Shown here piece by piece: positions 34,475-43,008 of a stretch of 64,000 bases of DNA (position 1 is its first letter; each line of letters starts with the position of its first letter). The position numbers and the translations under genes were made by a program. Under the pieces are notes generated by a model. The model was not told where the DNA came from, did no database searches, and was given only the letters and a program-made list of their open reading frames with translations. The stretch is from UBA8522 sp035528895. Its GTDB lineage: Bacteria > Acidobacteriota > Aminicenantia > Aminicenantales > UBA8522. The stretch is taken from NCBI GenBank assembly GCA_035528895.1, contig DATKXS010000151.1, positions 1 through 64,000 on the forward strand. The letters are read 5' to 3'.

Positions 34475-34480
34475 GATCCT

Positions 34481-35446
34481 TCATATCCATTTCCGGGCGA
34501 TATACCAGGCCATGGTTTCTTCCACCCCCTGCTCCAGCGTATAGCGGGGTTTGAAGGAGAGGATCTCGGTGGCTTTCCTGACGTCTACCAGCCATCCCGG
34601 CTGGATGAAGTCGCGGTACTTATCACGGTTAAAAAGCCCGGGGTTGCGGGTCAGATGGTAGCCGGCCTCAGACAAAAGGGTGAAAAGATAGATCAGGCCA
34701 TAGGGAATCCTGATCCTCCGGCATTTCTTTCCCAGCGCCGCCGCGGCCGCCCTGCCCAGGTCTTCCCAGGTACAGGGCTCGGCATTGGCGATGTTGAAGA
34801 TCTCTCCGCTCGGCGATGATGTCTGCCCGCAGAGGTAGAGGGCTTCAACCAGATCCTGAACGTAGATGATACTCGCCTCTTTCCTTTCCTTGAAGCTGAG
34901 GAAGATTCCTCGCGCCGCCATCTTGAAAAAGCCGAGGAAGTCCCGGTCCAGGGGCCCGAAAACCGCGCTCGCCCTGACGATGGTGAGGGGAAACTGGTCC
35001 TTGAAGTTGAGGGCTTCCTCCTCGCCGTGTAGCTTGCTCCTGCCATAATGGGTGATCGGTCGCGGCCGGTCGCCCTCCAGGACGGCTCGACGGCCGTCCG
35101 ACGGGCCGGCCGCAGCCTGGCTGCTGAGAATGACGACCTTGGGGCGTTCTTTGAGGCTCCGGAGGGAGCGGAACAGACTTGCCGTGCCTTGCCGGTTTAC
35201 AGTATAATAATCAGCCGCTTTCAGGGATCGTGTTTTGCCGGCGAGGTGGAACACGAAGTCGAGGCCGGCCGGAAGCGCAGGGATAGAGAAGAGGTCCCCC
35301 CTCAGCACTCGGGCCTTCTTTTCAAGGAGGGCCGGTTCTTTTTCCGGGTTCCGGACGAGGACGAAGACCTCCACATCCCTGGCCAGGAGGAGATCGACGA
35401 GATGGCTTCCGACGAAGCCGGTTCCACCGGTGAGAAAGGCCCTCAT
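34481..35446 (-). CDS. NAD-dependent epimerase/dehydratase (extended SDR)
   Basis: 321 residues starting MRAFLTGGTGFVGSHLVDLLL, the GxxGxxG Rossmann motif. The catalytic Tyr-Lys pair is in THYGRSKLHGEE and the Ser is in VVILSSQAAAG. Extended SDRs of this kind act on nucleotide sugars or hopanoid and steroid-like substrates. The closest annotation pattern is a general sugar epimerase; the substrate cannot be assigned. The start at 35446 begins exactly at the Rossmann strand. It is divergent from the S55 gene, with 72 bp between them. Confidence 0.82.
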   Translation of the reverse strand: MRAFLTGGTGFVGSHLVDLLLARDVEVFVLVRNPEKEPALLEKKARVLRGDLFSIPALPAGLDFVFHLAGKTRSLKAADYYTVNRQGTASLFRSLRSLKERPKVVILSSQAAAGPSDGRRAVLEGDRPRPITHYGRSKLHGEEEALNFKDQFPLTIVRASAVFGPLDRDFLGFFKMAARGIFLSFKERKEASIIYVQDLVEALYLCGQTSSPSGEIFNIANAEPCTWEDLGRAAAAALGKKCRRIRIPYGLIYLFTLLSEAGYHLTRNPGLFNRDKYRDFIQPGWLVDVRKATEILSFKPRYTLEQGVEETMAWYIARKWI

Positions 35447-35518
35447 CGTCCCGATTCTATGAAATTTATCTGTCCCGGTCAATGGCGACCGAAGCGGAGG
35501 AGACGAACAATTAAGCAC

Positions 35519-37309
35519 ATGGCAGCGCTCATCGTCATCATGGGGATATTTTTCGGCCTTGTTCAGGCGTCCACCCTGACTATGCCTCTGGAGCAAGTGA
35601 AGCCGGGCATGAAGGGGAAGGGCAAGACCGTTTTATTGGGCGGTGACATCAAGGAATTCGACGCCGAGATCCTGGGCATCATCGAGAACAACCAGCCCAA
35701 AAGGAGCATCATCCTGGCCAAGCTCTCCGGCCAGGGCCTGGAGAACACCGGGATCATCCAGGGCATGAGCGGAAGCCCCATCTACATCGAAGGCAAGCTC
35801 ATCGGAGCGGTCGCCTACTCCTTTCCCTTCGCCAAGGAACCGATCGCCGGGATCACGCCGATCGCTGAAATGCTGGCCATTTCCGAACAGCCCGTTCAGG
35901 GCAAGCCTTCCGCCGTATCGTCTCTTCCCTTCCGCGCGAGTCTGTCATTGGCCGACCTCATGGCCTTCCACAAGGACCTCGCGACTGCGCGTCCGTCCCT
36001 GCTCTCCCAGGGGCAAACGATGGCTCCGATCGGCGTTCCGCTTGTCTTCGGGGGGTTTACTCCGGCGATCATCGAGGAGACCAGGCCGCTGTTCACCCGT
36101 TCGGGATTCAACCCAATGAGCTTGGGCTCTGCGGCCCAGACTGCAGCCGCTGTGCCTGAGGCCGGAACGACCCTGCGGGAAGGGGACCCGGTGGCCGTCG
36201 AGCTGGTCGGCGGTGACCTGAGTGCGGCCGCAATCGGGACGGTGACGCATGTCGACGGGGAGCGGGTCCTGGCTTTTGGTCATCCTCTTTATAATCTGGG
36301 CAAGGTTGACTATGCGATGGCCAAGGCGAACGTCCTAGGCGTGATCCCGAGCCTCCAGAACTCGTTCAAACTGGCTGCGGTGGGCGTCCGGTTGGGACGG
36401 TTCTCTCAGGACCGGACGGCCGGCCTGCTGGGCGAGCTGGGCAAGATGCCTCAGTCTGTGCCGTTGGGAATCCGCCTCCTCGAGACCACCGGCCGGGCTA
36501 AGGAATTTAAGGTCGAACTGGCCAATGATAGGATCCTGACTCCGCTGCTGGTGAACATGACGGTGGCTTCCCTTCTGTCGAGCGAAGAGCGCTCTCTGGG
36601 CGACCTTTCCTTTGCCCTCGACGGCGATGTCTATCTGGACAACGGCGCCAGCGTCCATCTCGAGGACCTTTTCTCCGGAAACCTCGACACGGCCACGACG
36701 GGCCTCAGCGGCCTGCTCACCGCCGTCGTCTACTACCTGACCAACAATGAGTTCCAGGCGCTCGGGATTCATCGTCTCACGCTGACCATCCGTGCCCTGG
36801 AAGAGGCCAAGTTCTGCGCCCTGGAACGGGTCTGGTTGGATAAGTACGAGGTCTCGGCGGGCGAACGCATCCAGGTGAAGATCTATTGCCGGGCCTTCGG
36901 CGGACAGAACTTCGAGGAGGAGATCACGGTCGAAGCCCCGCCCCTTCCGGCCGGATCGGAATTCAATCTGATCATTGCCGATGCCGCCTCCGTTCAGCAG
37001 GTGGAGACCCTCCAGTATCGGAGCCAGGATTTCGTGCCTCGCAGCCTGGGCCAGCTGATCCGCATCCTCAACAATCTGCGCAAGCATAACCGGGTCTACT
37101 TCAAGATGATGGCCTCCAAGCCGGGCCTCTTCGTCAAGGGGGAGGAGATGCCGAACCTGCCGCCCTCGATGAAATCCCTGTTTGCCTCCCCGCGGGCGGC
37201 CGCCTCTCTGCCCACCGAATTGACGCGATCCACACTCCGGGAATACCAGCTTCCCATTCCCTATGTCTTTCGCGGGATGGTCTCGATTCCCGTCAAGATC
37301 AAAAAATAG
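35519..37309 (+). CDS. SpoIVB-type S55 peptidase domain protein
   Basis: About 596 residues. A short hydrophobic N-terminus (MAALIVIMGIFFGLVQA) acts as a signal, then MPLEQVKPGMKGKGKTVLLGG and the S55 nucleophile motif IIQGMSGSPIY, with the catalytic Ser near residue 86. The conserved HPLYNLG lies further on (AFGHPLYNLG). The C-terminal half is predicted beta-rich and lacks a PDZ domain at the expected place. In Bacillus, SpoIVB signals across the sporulation septum; there is no sporulation context here, so the target is unknown. The next gene starts 10 bp downstream and may encode its partner. An in-frame ATG at 35459 is an alternative start. Confidence 0.75.
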   Translation: MAALIVIMGIFFGLVQASTLTMPLEQVKPGMKGKGKTVLLGGDIKEFDAEILGIIENNQPKRSIILAKLSGQGLENTGIIQGMSGSPIYIEGKLIGAVAYSFPFAKEPIAGITPIAEMLAISEQPVQGKPSAVSSLPFRASLSLADLMAFHKDLATARPSLLSQGQTMAPIGVPLVFGGFTPAIIEETRPLFTRSGFNPMSLGSAAQTAAAVPEAGTTLREGDPVAVELVGGDLSAAAIGTVTHVDGERVLAFGHPLYNLGKVDYAMAKANVLGVIPSLQNSFKLAAVGVRLGRFSQDRTAGLLGELGKMPQSVPLGIRLLETTGRAKEFKVELANDRILTPLLVNMTVASLLSSEERSLGDLSFALDGDVYLDNGASVHLEDLFSGNLDTATTGLSGLLTAVVYYLTNNEFQALGIHRLTLTIRALEEAKFCALERVWLDKYEVSAGERIQVKIYCRAFGGQNFEEEITVEAPPLPAGSEFNLIIADAASVQQVETLQYRSQDFVPRSLGQLIRILNNLRKHNRVYFKMMASKPGLFVKGEEMPNLPPSMKSLFASPRAAASLPTELTRSTLREYQLPIPYVFRGMVSIPVKIKK

Positions 37310-37319
37310 GAGAGCCGGG

Positions 37320-39491
37320 ATGAGAAAGTACCGAAGCCTGATAATTATAGTTTTTATCGGAATAGTCGGAATGACGCTGCCGCTCGAGGCCGTGGTCCCC
37401 CGCAAATGGGAAATCCGGACCAAGGACGATTTCCTCAAGGGCAAGCTGGACGGCCTCTCCGTGACTTTCGAGGGGGTCATCTCCCTGGCCCCTGAGGAAG
37501 GCAAGCTGGACGGACCGGCGGAGGACTTCTATCTCTCCTTTCTTCCCCGACCGGACGGCACCGGATTTCTCGGCACCGGACACGGCGGCAGGGTCTACAG
37601 TATCGGCAAGGACGGTAAGGTCGAGCTCTATTTCCAGGCCCAGGAGATGGATGTCACCTGTCTGGCCATGGACTCCAAGGGCATGCTGTTCGCGGGAACT
37701 TCCCCCAACGGCAAGGTCTACAAGATCACCGGAAAAGACCAGGCCGCCGCGTTTTTCAACCCCGGGGAGAAATATATCTGGGACCTGGTATTTGCTGACG
37801 ACGGCTCTCTGATGGCCGCGGTCGGGGAAGCGGGAGGAATCTACAGGATCAGTCCGGAGGGAGAGGGCCAGCGGGTCCTCAAGGCTGAGGAAAACCATAT
37901 CCTCTGTCTCCACAAGGGCGGCCAGGGAGATTTCCTGGCTGGAAGCGGCGGCGTCGGCGTCGTCTATCGTCTCAGCGCCGCTGGCCGCGCCACGGTCCTG
38001 TTCGAATCCTCCTACGAGGAGATCAAGAGCCTGGCCGTTGACGGGGACGGAAACATCTACGCGGCCTGCGGCGGGACGCCGACACGGACAAAAAAAGAGG
38101 AACCTTCTGACTTGCCCGTCCGGATCTCCACGGAAGTGACCGTATCGGCCGGCGCTCCGGCCCCGACCGGAGTGCGTTCGCCGGCAGGCTCGAGCTCAAC
38201 AGCGAAGGAGCCGGGCGCACTCTTCCGGGTCCGGCCCGACGGCATCGCCAAGAAGCTGTGGGAGTCCGAGGACGAGCTCATTTACTCTTTGCTCTGGAAA
38301 GAAAAGGAAAAGAGGCTCCTTTTCGGGACAGGAGACCAGGGTCGCATCTACACCGTCGACCGGGAAGAAAAAATCTCGCTCCTTCTCCAGGGCAACTCCG
38401 AGCAGATGTATGCGCTCGAACCCGTCGACACCAAAATTTGCGTACTGGCCGATAATCCCGCCCGGTTGCTGATCCTTTCCGCCGAACAGAGGTTCAACGG
38501 AGAGTATATCAGCGATGTCCTGGATGCCCGGACCATGTCCTCCTGGGGACGGCTGGAATTCGACGGGCTGATTCCCGCAGGCACAACCATCCAGATCCAG
38601 ACGCGGAGCGGCAACTCCTTCGAACCGAACAGCATGTGGAGCGACTGGTCCCCGCCCATCCAGAAAAAAGAAGAGCAGATCCTGAGCCCCAAGGCCCGGT
38701 ATCTCCAGTTCAAGGCCCTGCTCAAAACCCAGTCCGGCAATGCCTCGCCCCAGTTGCAACGGGTCTCGCTTTTCTACCTCCAGACGAATATCGCCCCTCT
38801 CGTCCAAAGCCTGACCCTGCTGCCTCCCAATGAGGTCTACCTCAAGCCTCCCGACCAGGAAGAGGTCATCTGGGGAGCGGAAGAATCCGCGGCCGGCGGG
38901 GAAGAAAAGAAAAAGGATGACCGCTCCGTCTTTATGGGCAAAAAGGTCGAGCGCAAAGGGTTTCAAACCATGACCTGGGAGGTGACCGACGAGAACGGGG
39001 ACCGACTTCTCTACACGATTTCGATCAAAAAAGAAGGAGAGACGGCCTGGCGGGTGGTCAAGGACGCCTGGACGGAGTCCCTGATCGCCATCGACACACT
39101 GTCCTATCCCGACGGTGTCTATTTCCTTAAGCTCGAAGCCGGCGACTTGGGCTCCAATCCTCCGGGTTCAGAGCTCAGGGCGGAAAAGATCAGTCCCCCT
39201 CTGGTCATCGATAATTCCCTTCCGGTGGTCAAGAACTTCACCGCCACCCGAGCGGGGAATGCGCTCGACGTCGCCTTTCAAGTGGAGGATTCCTTTTCCT
39301 CGATCCAGGAGGTCGAGTATCTCGTCCGGCCAGGTGACTGGCGGGTGGTCTTTCCGGTCGACGGGATTTGTGATTCCAAGGTTGAGACCTTCAAGTTCCG
39401 GGTATCTCTGCCGCCCAACGCCGAGAATCTGGTCACCGTCCGGGTGACCGACCGCCATCACAACATCGGAGTCTACAGGCAGACCTTTTGA
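37320..39491 (+). CDS. Secreted beta-propeller protein
   Basis: 723 residues from the ATG at 37320 (AGGAGA five bases before). The signal peptide is MRKYRSLIIIVFIGIVGMTL. Several propeller blades follow, with repeated G.GG.VY.I and G..F.AG..PNGKVYKI patterns (GTGHGGRVYSI, AGTSPNGKVYKI, GEAGGIYRI, GTGDQGRIYTV). The C-terminal third is beta-sandwich-like (YLKLEAGDLGSNPPGSE, then VEYLVRPGDWRVVFP). I do not recognise a specific family. It is translationally close to the S55 gene and probably shares its envelope function, perhaps as a substrate or scaffold. Confidence 0.7.
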   Translation: MRKYRSLIIIVFIGIVGMTLPLEAVVPRKWEIRTKDDFLKGKLDGLSVTFEGVISLAPEEGKLDGPAEDFYLSFLPRPDGTGFLGTGHGGRVYSIGKDGKVELYFQAQEMDVTCLAMDSKGMLFAGTSPNGKVYKITGKDQAAAFFNPGEKYIWDLVFADDGSLMAAVGEAGGIYRISPEGEGQRVLKAEENHILCLHKGGQGDFLAGSGGVGVVYRLSAAGRATVLFESSYEEIKSLAVDGDGNIYAACGGTPTRTKKEEPSDLPVRISTEVTVSAGAPAPTGVRSPAGSSSTAKEPGALFRVRPDGIAKKLWESEDELIYSLLWKEKEKRLLFGTGDQGRIYTVDREEKISLLLQGNSEQMYALEPVDTKICVLADNPARLLILSAEQRFNGEYISDVLDARTMSSWGRLEFDGLIPAGTTIQIQTRSGNSFEPNSMWSDWSPPIQKKEEQILSPKARYLQFKALLKTQSGNASPQLQRVSLFYLQTNIAPLVQSLTLLPPNEVYLKPPDQEEVIWGAEESAAGGEEKKKDDRSVFMGKKVERKGFQTMTWEVTDENGDRLLYTISIKKEGETAWRVVKDAWTESLIAIDTLSYPDGVYFLKLEAGDLGSNPPGSELRAEKISPPLVIDNSLPVVKNFTATRAGNALDVAFQVEDSFSSIQEVEYLVRPGDWRVVFPVDGICDSKVETFKFRVSLPPNAENLVTVRVTDRHHNIGVYRQTF

Positions 39492-39494
39492 TCT

Positions 39495-40061
39495 TCAGCC
39501 GCTCTTAGCCCGCTCGAGGTACTTGTCCTCCCGGGTGTCGATCCGGACGACGTCCCCCTCGTTGATGAACTGCGGGACGGTGACGACGAGTCCCGTCTCC
39601 AGAGTGGCGGGCTTGCTGCTGGCCGACTGGGTCGCGCCCTTGAGGAAAGGTTCGGTTCCAACCACCTTCAGTTCGACGGTCAGGGGAGGCCGGACGGCCA
39701 CGGGCTTGCCCTCATAGAGCGCAATGGTAAAGACGATGTTGGGGACGAGATAGCGGACGCCGTCGCCGATGATCTCGGGAGAAAGACGGATCTGTTCATA
39801 GTTCTCCAAGTTCATGAAGACGCTGTCCTCGCCGGCTTTGTACAAGAACTCCATCTCCGCCTCTTCAAGAAAGGCCTGCTCCACCCGGTCCTCGGAGCGG
39901 AACCGGAAATTGAGCAGGCTTCCGTCCTTGAGGTGGCGGAGCTTCGTCTGCATCATCGCCTTCCATCGTCCCGGCGTGACATGGGTGGCCTCGAGCACGC
40001 GGTAGAGCTGGCCTTCCAGGATGATGAGCATCCCCCTGCGGATCTGGGTCGCGTTAATCAT
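39495..40061 (-). CDS. efp: Translation elongation factor P
   Basis: 188 residues, full length. The N-terminal KOW-like domain begins MINATQIRRGMLIILEGQLYR. The middle OB domain has QIRLSPEIIGDG and the C-terminal OB domain has GLVVTVPQFINEGDVVRIDTRE. EF-P relieves ribosome stalling at polyproline. The tip loop that enters the peptidyl-transferase centre reads HVTPGRWKAMM. Both Arg32 (rhamnosylated in EarP systems) and Lys34 (beta-lysylated in EpmA systems) are present, and Trp33 replaces the usual Gly. No earP, epmA or ymfI gene is in the window. The SD GGAGG is clear. Confidence 0.95.
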   Translation of the reverse strand: MINATQIRRGMLIILEGQLYRVLEATHVTPGRWKAMMQTKLRHLKDGSLLNFRFRSEDRVEQAFLEEAEMEFLYKAGEDSVFMNLENYEQIRLSPEIIGDGVRYLVPNIVFTIALYEGKPVAVRPPLTVELKVVGTEPFLKGATQSASSKPATLETGLVVTVPQFINEGDVVRIDTREDKYLERAKSG

Positions 40062-40247
40062 CCGTCCTCCTCACAGCGTCATCCGTCGAGCAACACCCTC
40101 CTTTTTTAGCCGAACCACTCGCAGCTGTCAACCTCACGGCGGCGGCGCTCCCCGTTTTCCCTTGCTGACCCCACTTTTCGTTATAAAGTTGGCGGCGGTT
40201 GATTTTCGGGGCCGTTTCTCATTTAATAGGCTCTTCTGCCGGACACC

Positions 40248-41024
40248 ATGGCTGAAATTCATTTCCTGGGAACAGGTGGTTCAGTGACCACGCCTCAAAG
40301 GGACAATACCTCCGTGCTTCTTCGGACCGGAAGCGAGCTCATCCTCATCGACTGCCCCGGAAGCGTCGCCGCCAAGATCAGGAAGTTGGGATTCGAGCCG
40401 GGCCAGATCACGACCGTCATTCTGACCCATATCCATCCGGACCATATCTATGGCCTGCCCTCGTTGGTCCATAGTCAGATGCTCATCGCCGGAGAGATCC
40501 GGGTCATGGGATCGGAGGCGACCGTCGCCTTCAGCCGGCGTCTGCTCGATCTCTTCGGTTTGCGGCGCCGCAAGATAAGAACACGGGTCCGCTTCCGGGT
40601 CCTGCGGCCGGGTCAAACGGTCCGCCTCGAGGGGCCTTGTTCTGTCAGGACGCTCCCGGTGCCGCATCATCACTCTTCTCTGGCCTGCCATTTTTATCTG
40701 GAAGGTGAGGGGCGGGAGATCCTCTTTTCGGGTGATACGCCGGTCCATGAGCCGCTCTTTGCGGACGCCCGGGGAGTCGATTGCCTTGTTCATGATGCGA
40801 GCGCTCCTTCCCGCTATTTCAGGAGGTATCCCGCGCTGTCCCGCCTCCATACATCTTTTCTCGCCCTCGGCCGGTGGAGCCAGGAGGCGGGCGTGCGCTG
40901 TCTCGTCCCCTGCCATTTCCTGGCGGAGGCATCATGCTCCGCGGTCGAGGTGCGGCGCGAGATCCGGCGCCATTTCAAGGGACGGTTGATCGTGCCGCGG
41001 GATCTTCAGAGTATCCGGCTGTGA
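40248..41024 (+). CDS. MBL-fold metal-dependent hydrolase (RNase Z-like)
   Basis: 258 residues. It starts MAEIHFLGTGGSV, then the zinc motif THIHPDHIYGL (HxHxDH), a histidine in LPVPHHHSSLACHF and FSGDTPVHEP for the bridging Asp. This layout fits the RNase Z/arylsulfatase-like branch of the metallo-beta-lactamase fold. It lacks the extended exosite arm of true RNase Z, so tRNA 3'-end processing is not assured. It is divergent from efp. Confidence 0.8.
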   Translation: MAEIHFLGTGGSVTTPQRDNTSVLLRTGSELILIDCPGSVAAKIRKLGFEPGQITTVILTHIHPDHIYGLPSLVHSQMLIAGEIRVMGSEATVAFSRRLLDLFGLRRRKIRTRVRFRVLRPGQTVRLEGPCSVRTLPVPHHHSSLACHFYLEGEGREILFSGDTPVHEPLFADARGVDCLVHDASAPSRYFRRYPALSRLHTSFLALGRWSQEAGVRCLVPCHFLAEASCSAVEVRREIRRHFKGRLIVPRDLQSIRL

Positions 41025-41072
41025 CAAAGAGAGATGGATCGACCTTATGTCTTATCAAGGCAGGAGACAACC

Positions 41073-42752
41073 ATGAAAAAACGAACGCCGGTCCTGCTGG
41101 CCTTTCTGGCCGCGGCAGCGGCCCTAACGGCCTGTCACGGGGCGAGAGCCATGGCTGACCTCGTCCTGAAGGACGGCCGGGTGTGGACGGGTGAGAGCCC
41201 GCGCCCCTGGGCCGAGTCGATTGCCGTACGAGGCGAGAGAATCGTCGCGGTCGGGAGTTCCAAGGAAATCGGTCGGCTGATCGGTCGAGACACCCGCGTT
41301 CTTGATCTCGCGGGGAACCTCGTTCTCCCGGGGTTCATCGACAGTCACACCCATTTCCTCGACGGCGGACTGGCTCTGCTCAACATCCGGCTGCGGGAGG
41401 CCAAGAGCCGGGAGGAGTTTGTGGCCCGGGTTCGGGACAAGGCCAAGGAGTTGCCCAAGGGAGAGTGGATCCTCAACGGCGACTGGGACCAGCAGCAGTT
41501 CGACCCCCCGGAACTTCCGCGGCGGGAGTGGATCGACGAGGTGACTCCCGGCCATCCTGTTTGTGTAAACCGGCATGACGGCCATATGGTCCTGGTCAAC
41601 TCCCTGGCCTTAAAAATCGCCGGAATCACCGCCGTCACACCCTCTCCTCCAGGGGGGGAGATCGTTAAGGATTCGAGGACGGGAGAGCCGACGGGCATCC
41701 TCAAGGACGCGGCCATAGAGCTCGTGACCAAATATATTCCCGCACCGAGTTCCGAAACCCGGCTGAAGGCGGCTGAAGCGGCCCTCCGCCTCGCCGCCGA
41801 GAATGGCGTCACTTCGACACATGACATGGCCTATGACACCGGCCATTTTGCTGTTTATCAGGAGCTGCTCAAGGCGGGCAAGCTCACCTGCCGGATCTTT
41901 CTGTATATTCCGATCAGCGAAGTGGCCATCTATTCGCGACTCTCCCTGAAGACGCCTTTCGGGAACGACTACCTGAAGATCGGCGGGCTCAAGGGATTCG
42001 TCGACGGTTCGCTGGGTTCATCGACGGCGCTCTTCTTTGAACCGTACGCCGATAATCCGCAGACTTCGGGGCTGTTCCACTCCGACATGTTTCCCCCGGG
42101 CGTCATGGAACAGAGGTTCCAGGCCGCGGACGCGGCGGGTCTCCAGGTGGCCGTCCATGCCATCGGGGACAGGGCCAATGCGATCCTCCTCGATCTCTAC
42201 GAAAAGACGATCACCCGGAACGGGCCGAGGGACAGGCGCTGGCGGGTCGAGCATGCCCAGCACCTGCGGCCCCAGGACATGGAGCGGATGGCGAGACTGG
42301 GTGTCATCGCCTCCGTCCAGCCCTATCATGCGATCGATGACGGCCGCTGGGCCGAGCGCAAGATCGGGCCGGACCGCTGCCGGACCACCTATGCATTCCG
42401 TTCGCTTCTCGACCAGGGGGTGAAGCTGGCCGCTGGATCCGATTGGACGGTCGCTCCCCTCGACCCCCTGGCCGGGATCTATGCCGCCGTCACCCGGCGG
42501 ACAACCGATGGGAAGCACCCCGAGGGCTGGTATCCGGAACAGAAAATTTCCCTCGAGGAGGCCCTCCGAACCTACACAACGAACGGCGCATTCGCCGAGT
42601 TCGCCGAAACGGTAAAAGGAAAGATCAGCGTGGGCTACCTGGCCGATCTCGTCGTCCTGGACCGGAATATATTCGAGATACCTCCGCAAGAGATCATCGA
42701 GGCGCGGGTCCGGACGACGATCGTCGGCGGCCGGATCGTCTATCAGGATTGA
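41073..42752 (+). CDS. Amidohydrolase family 3 (YtcJ-like), lipoprotein-type
   Basis: 559 residues from the ATG at 41073 (AGGAG six bases before). The N-terminus MKKRTPVLLAFLAAAAALTAC ends in a lipobox (LTAC), pointing to an acylated periplasmic protein. The metal site is seen in GFIDSHTHFLDGG, with VAVHAIGDRAN and VEHAQHL in the body and AAGSDWTVAPLDP late. These are composite-barrel deacetylase/cyclic-amidase relatives (Amidohydro_3). The substrate is unknown; N-acyl amino acids or cyclic amides would fit a peptide-using organism. Confidence 0.85.
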   Translation: MKKRTPVLLAFLAAAAALTACHGARAMADLVLKDGRVWTGESPRPWAESIAVRGERIVAVGSSKEIGRLIGRDTRVLDLAGNLVLPGFIDSHTHFLDGGLALLNIRLREAKSREEFVARVRDKAKELPKGEWILNGDWDQQQFDPPELPRREWIDEVTPGHPVCVNRHDGHMVLVNSLALKIAGITAVTPSPPGGEIVKDSRTGEPTGILKDAAIELVTKYIPAPSSETRLKAAEAALRLAAENGVTSTHDMAYDTGHFAVYQELLKAGKLTCRIFLYIPISEVAIYSRLSLKTPFGNDYLKIGGLKGFVDGSLGSSTALFFEPYADNPQTSGLFHSDMFPPGVMEQRFQAADAAGLQVAVHAIGDRANAILLDLYEKTITRNGPRDRRWRVEHAQHLRPQDMERMARLGVIASVQPYHAIDDGRWAERKIGPDRCRTTYAFRSLLDQGVKLAAGSDWTVAPLDPLAGIYAAVTRRTTDGKHPEGWYPEQKISLEEALRTYTTNGAFAEFAETVKGKISVGYLADLVVLDRNIFEIPPQEIIEARVRTTIVGGRIVYQD

Positions 42753-42788
42753 GAGGAATATTTTTTAAATATATGATCTTTTTCATGA

Positions 42789-42905
42789 GCGCAGGGGGCC
42801 GCCCTGAAGCCCCCGTAGCGGAGGGGGGACCCATCGGCTTCTCCGATGGGGGGAACCGACGGGACTGGTTCCCGGGGTGCGGGGGCCGAGGGCGGCCCCC
42901 TGCGC
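42789..42905. repeat. 117-nt cloverleaf-like palindromic element
   Basis: The outer 17-bp stem is perfect (42789-42805 with 42889-42905: GCGCAGGGGGCCGCCCT and its complement). Inside it a 7-bp stem (42809-42815 with 42880-42886) encloses two hairpins: 8 bp with a CTTCT loop (42830-42837 with 42843-42850) and 7 bp with a 9-nt loop (42851-42857 with 42867-42873). It is non-coding, very GC-rich and sits between the amidohydrolase and ald. It could be a REP-type mobile palindrome, a structured RNA or both. Confidence 0.8.
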
Positions 42906-42952
42906 CCATCGGGATCACCCAAACGGGAAGACTTGCGCCAGGAGATGAGTTG

Positions 42953-42981
42953 TTGTCCAAAGAATTCTATTCTGGTAATAT
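42953..42981 (+). promoter_or_regulatory. Putative sigma-70 promoter of the ald-nuo-nfn run
   Basis: TTGTCC (42953-42958), 17 bp, then TAATAT (42976-42981), in locally AT-rich DNA 28 bp before the ald start. GAGGAGG (42996-43002) is the ribosome site. The structured repeat just upstream would isolate this promoter from the previous gene. Confidence 0.5.
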
Positions 42982-43008
42982 ATCTTCTTTTTTTTCGAGG
43001 AGGATGCG

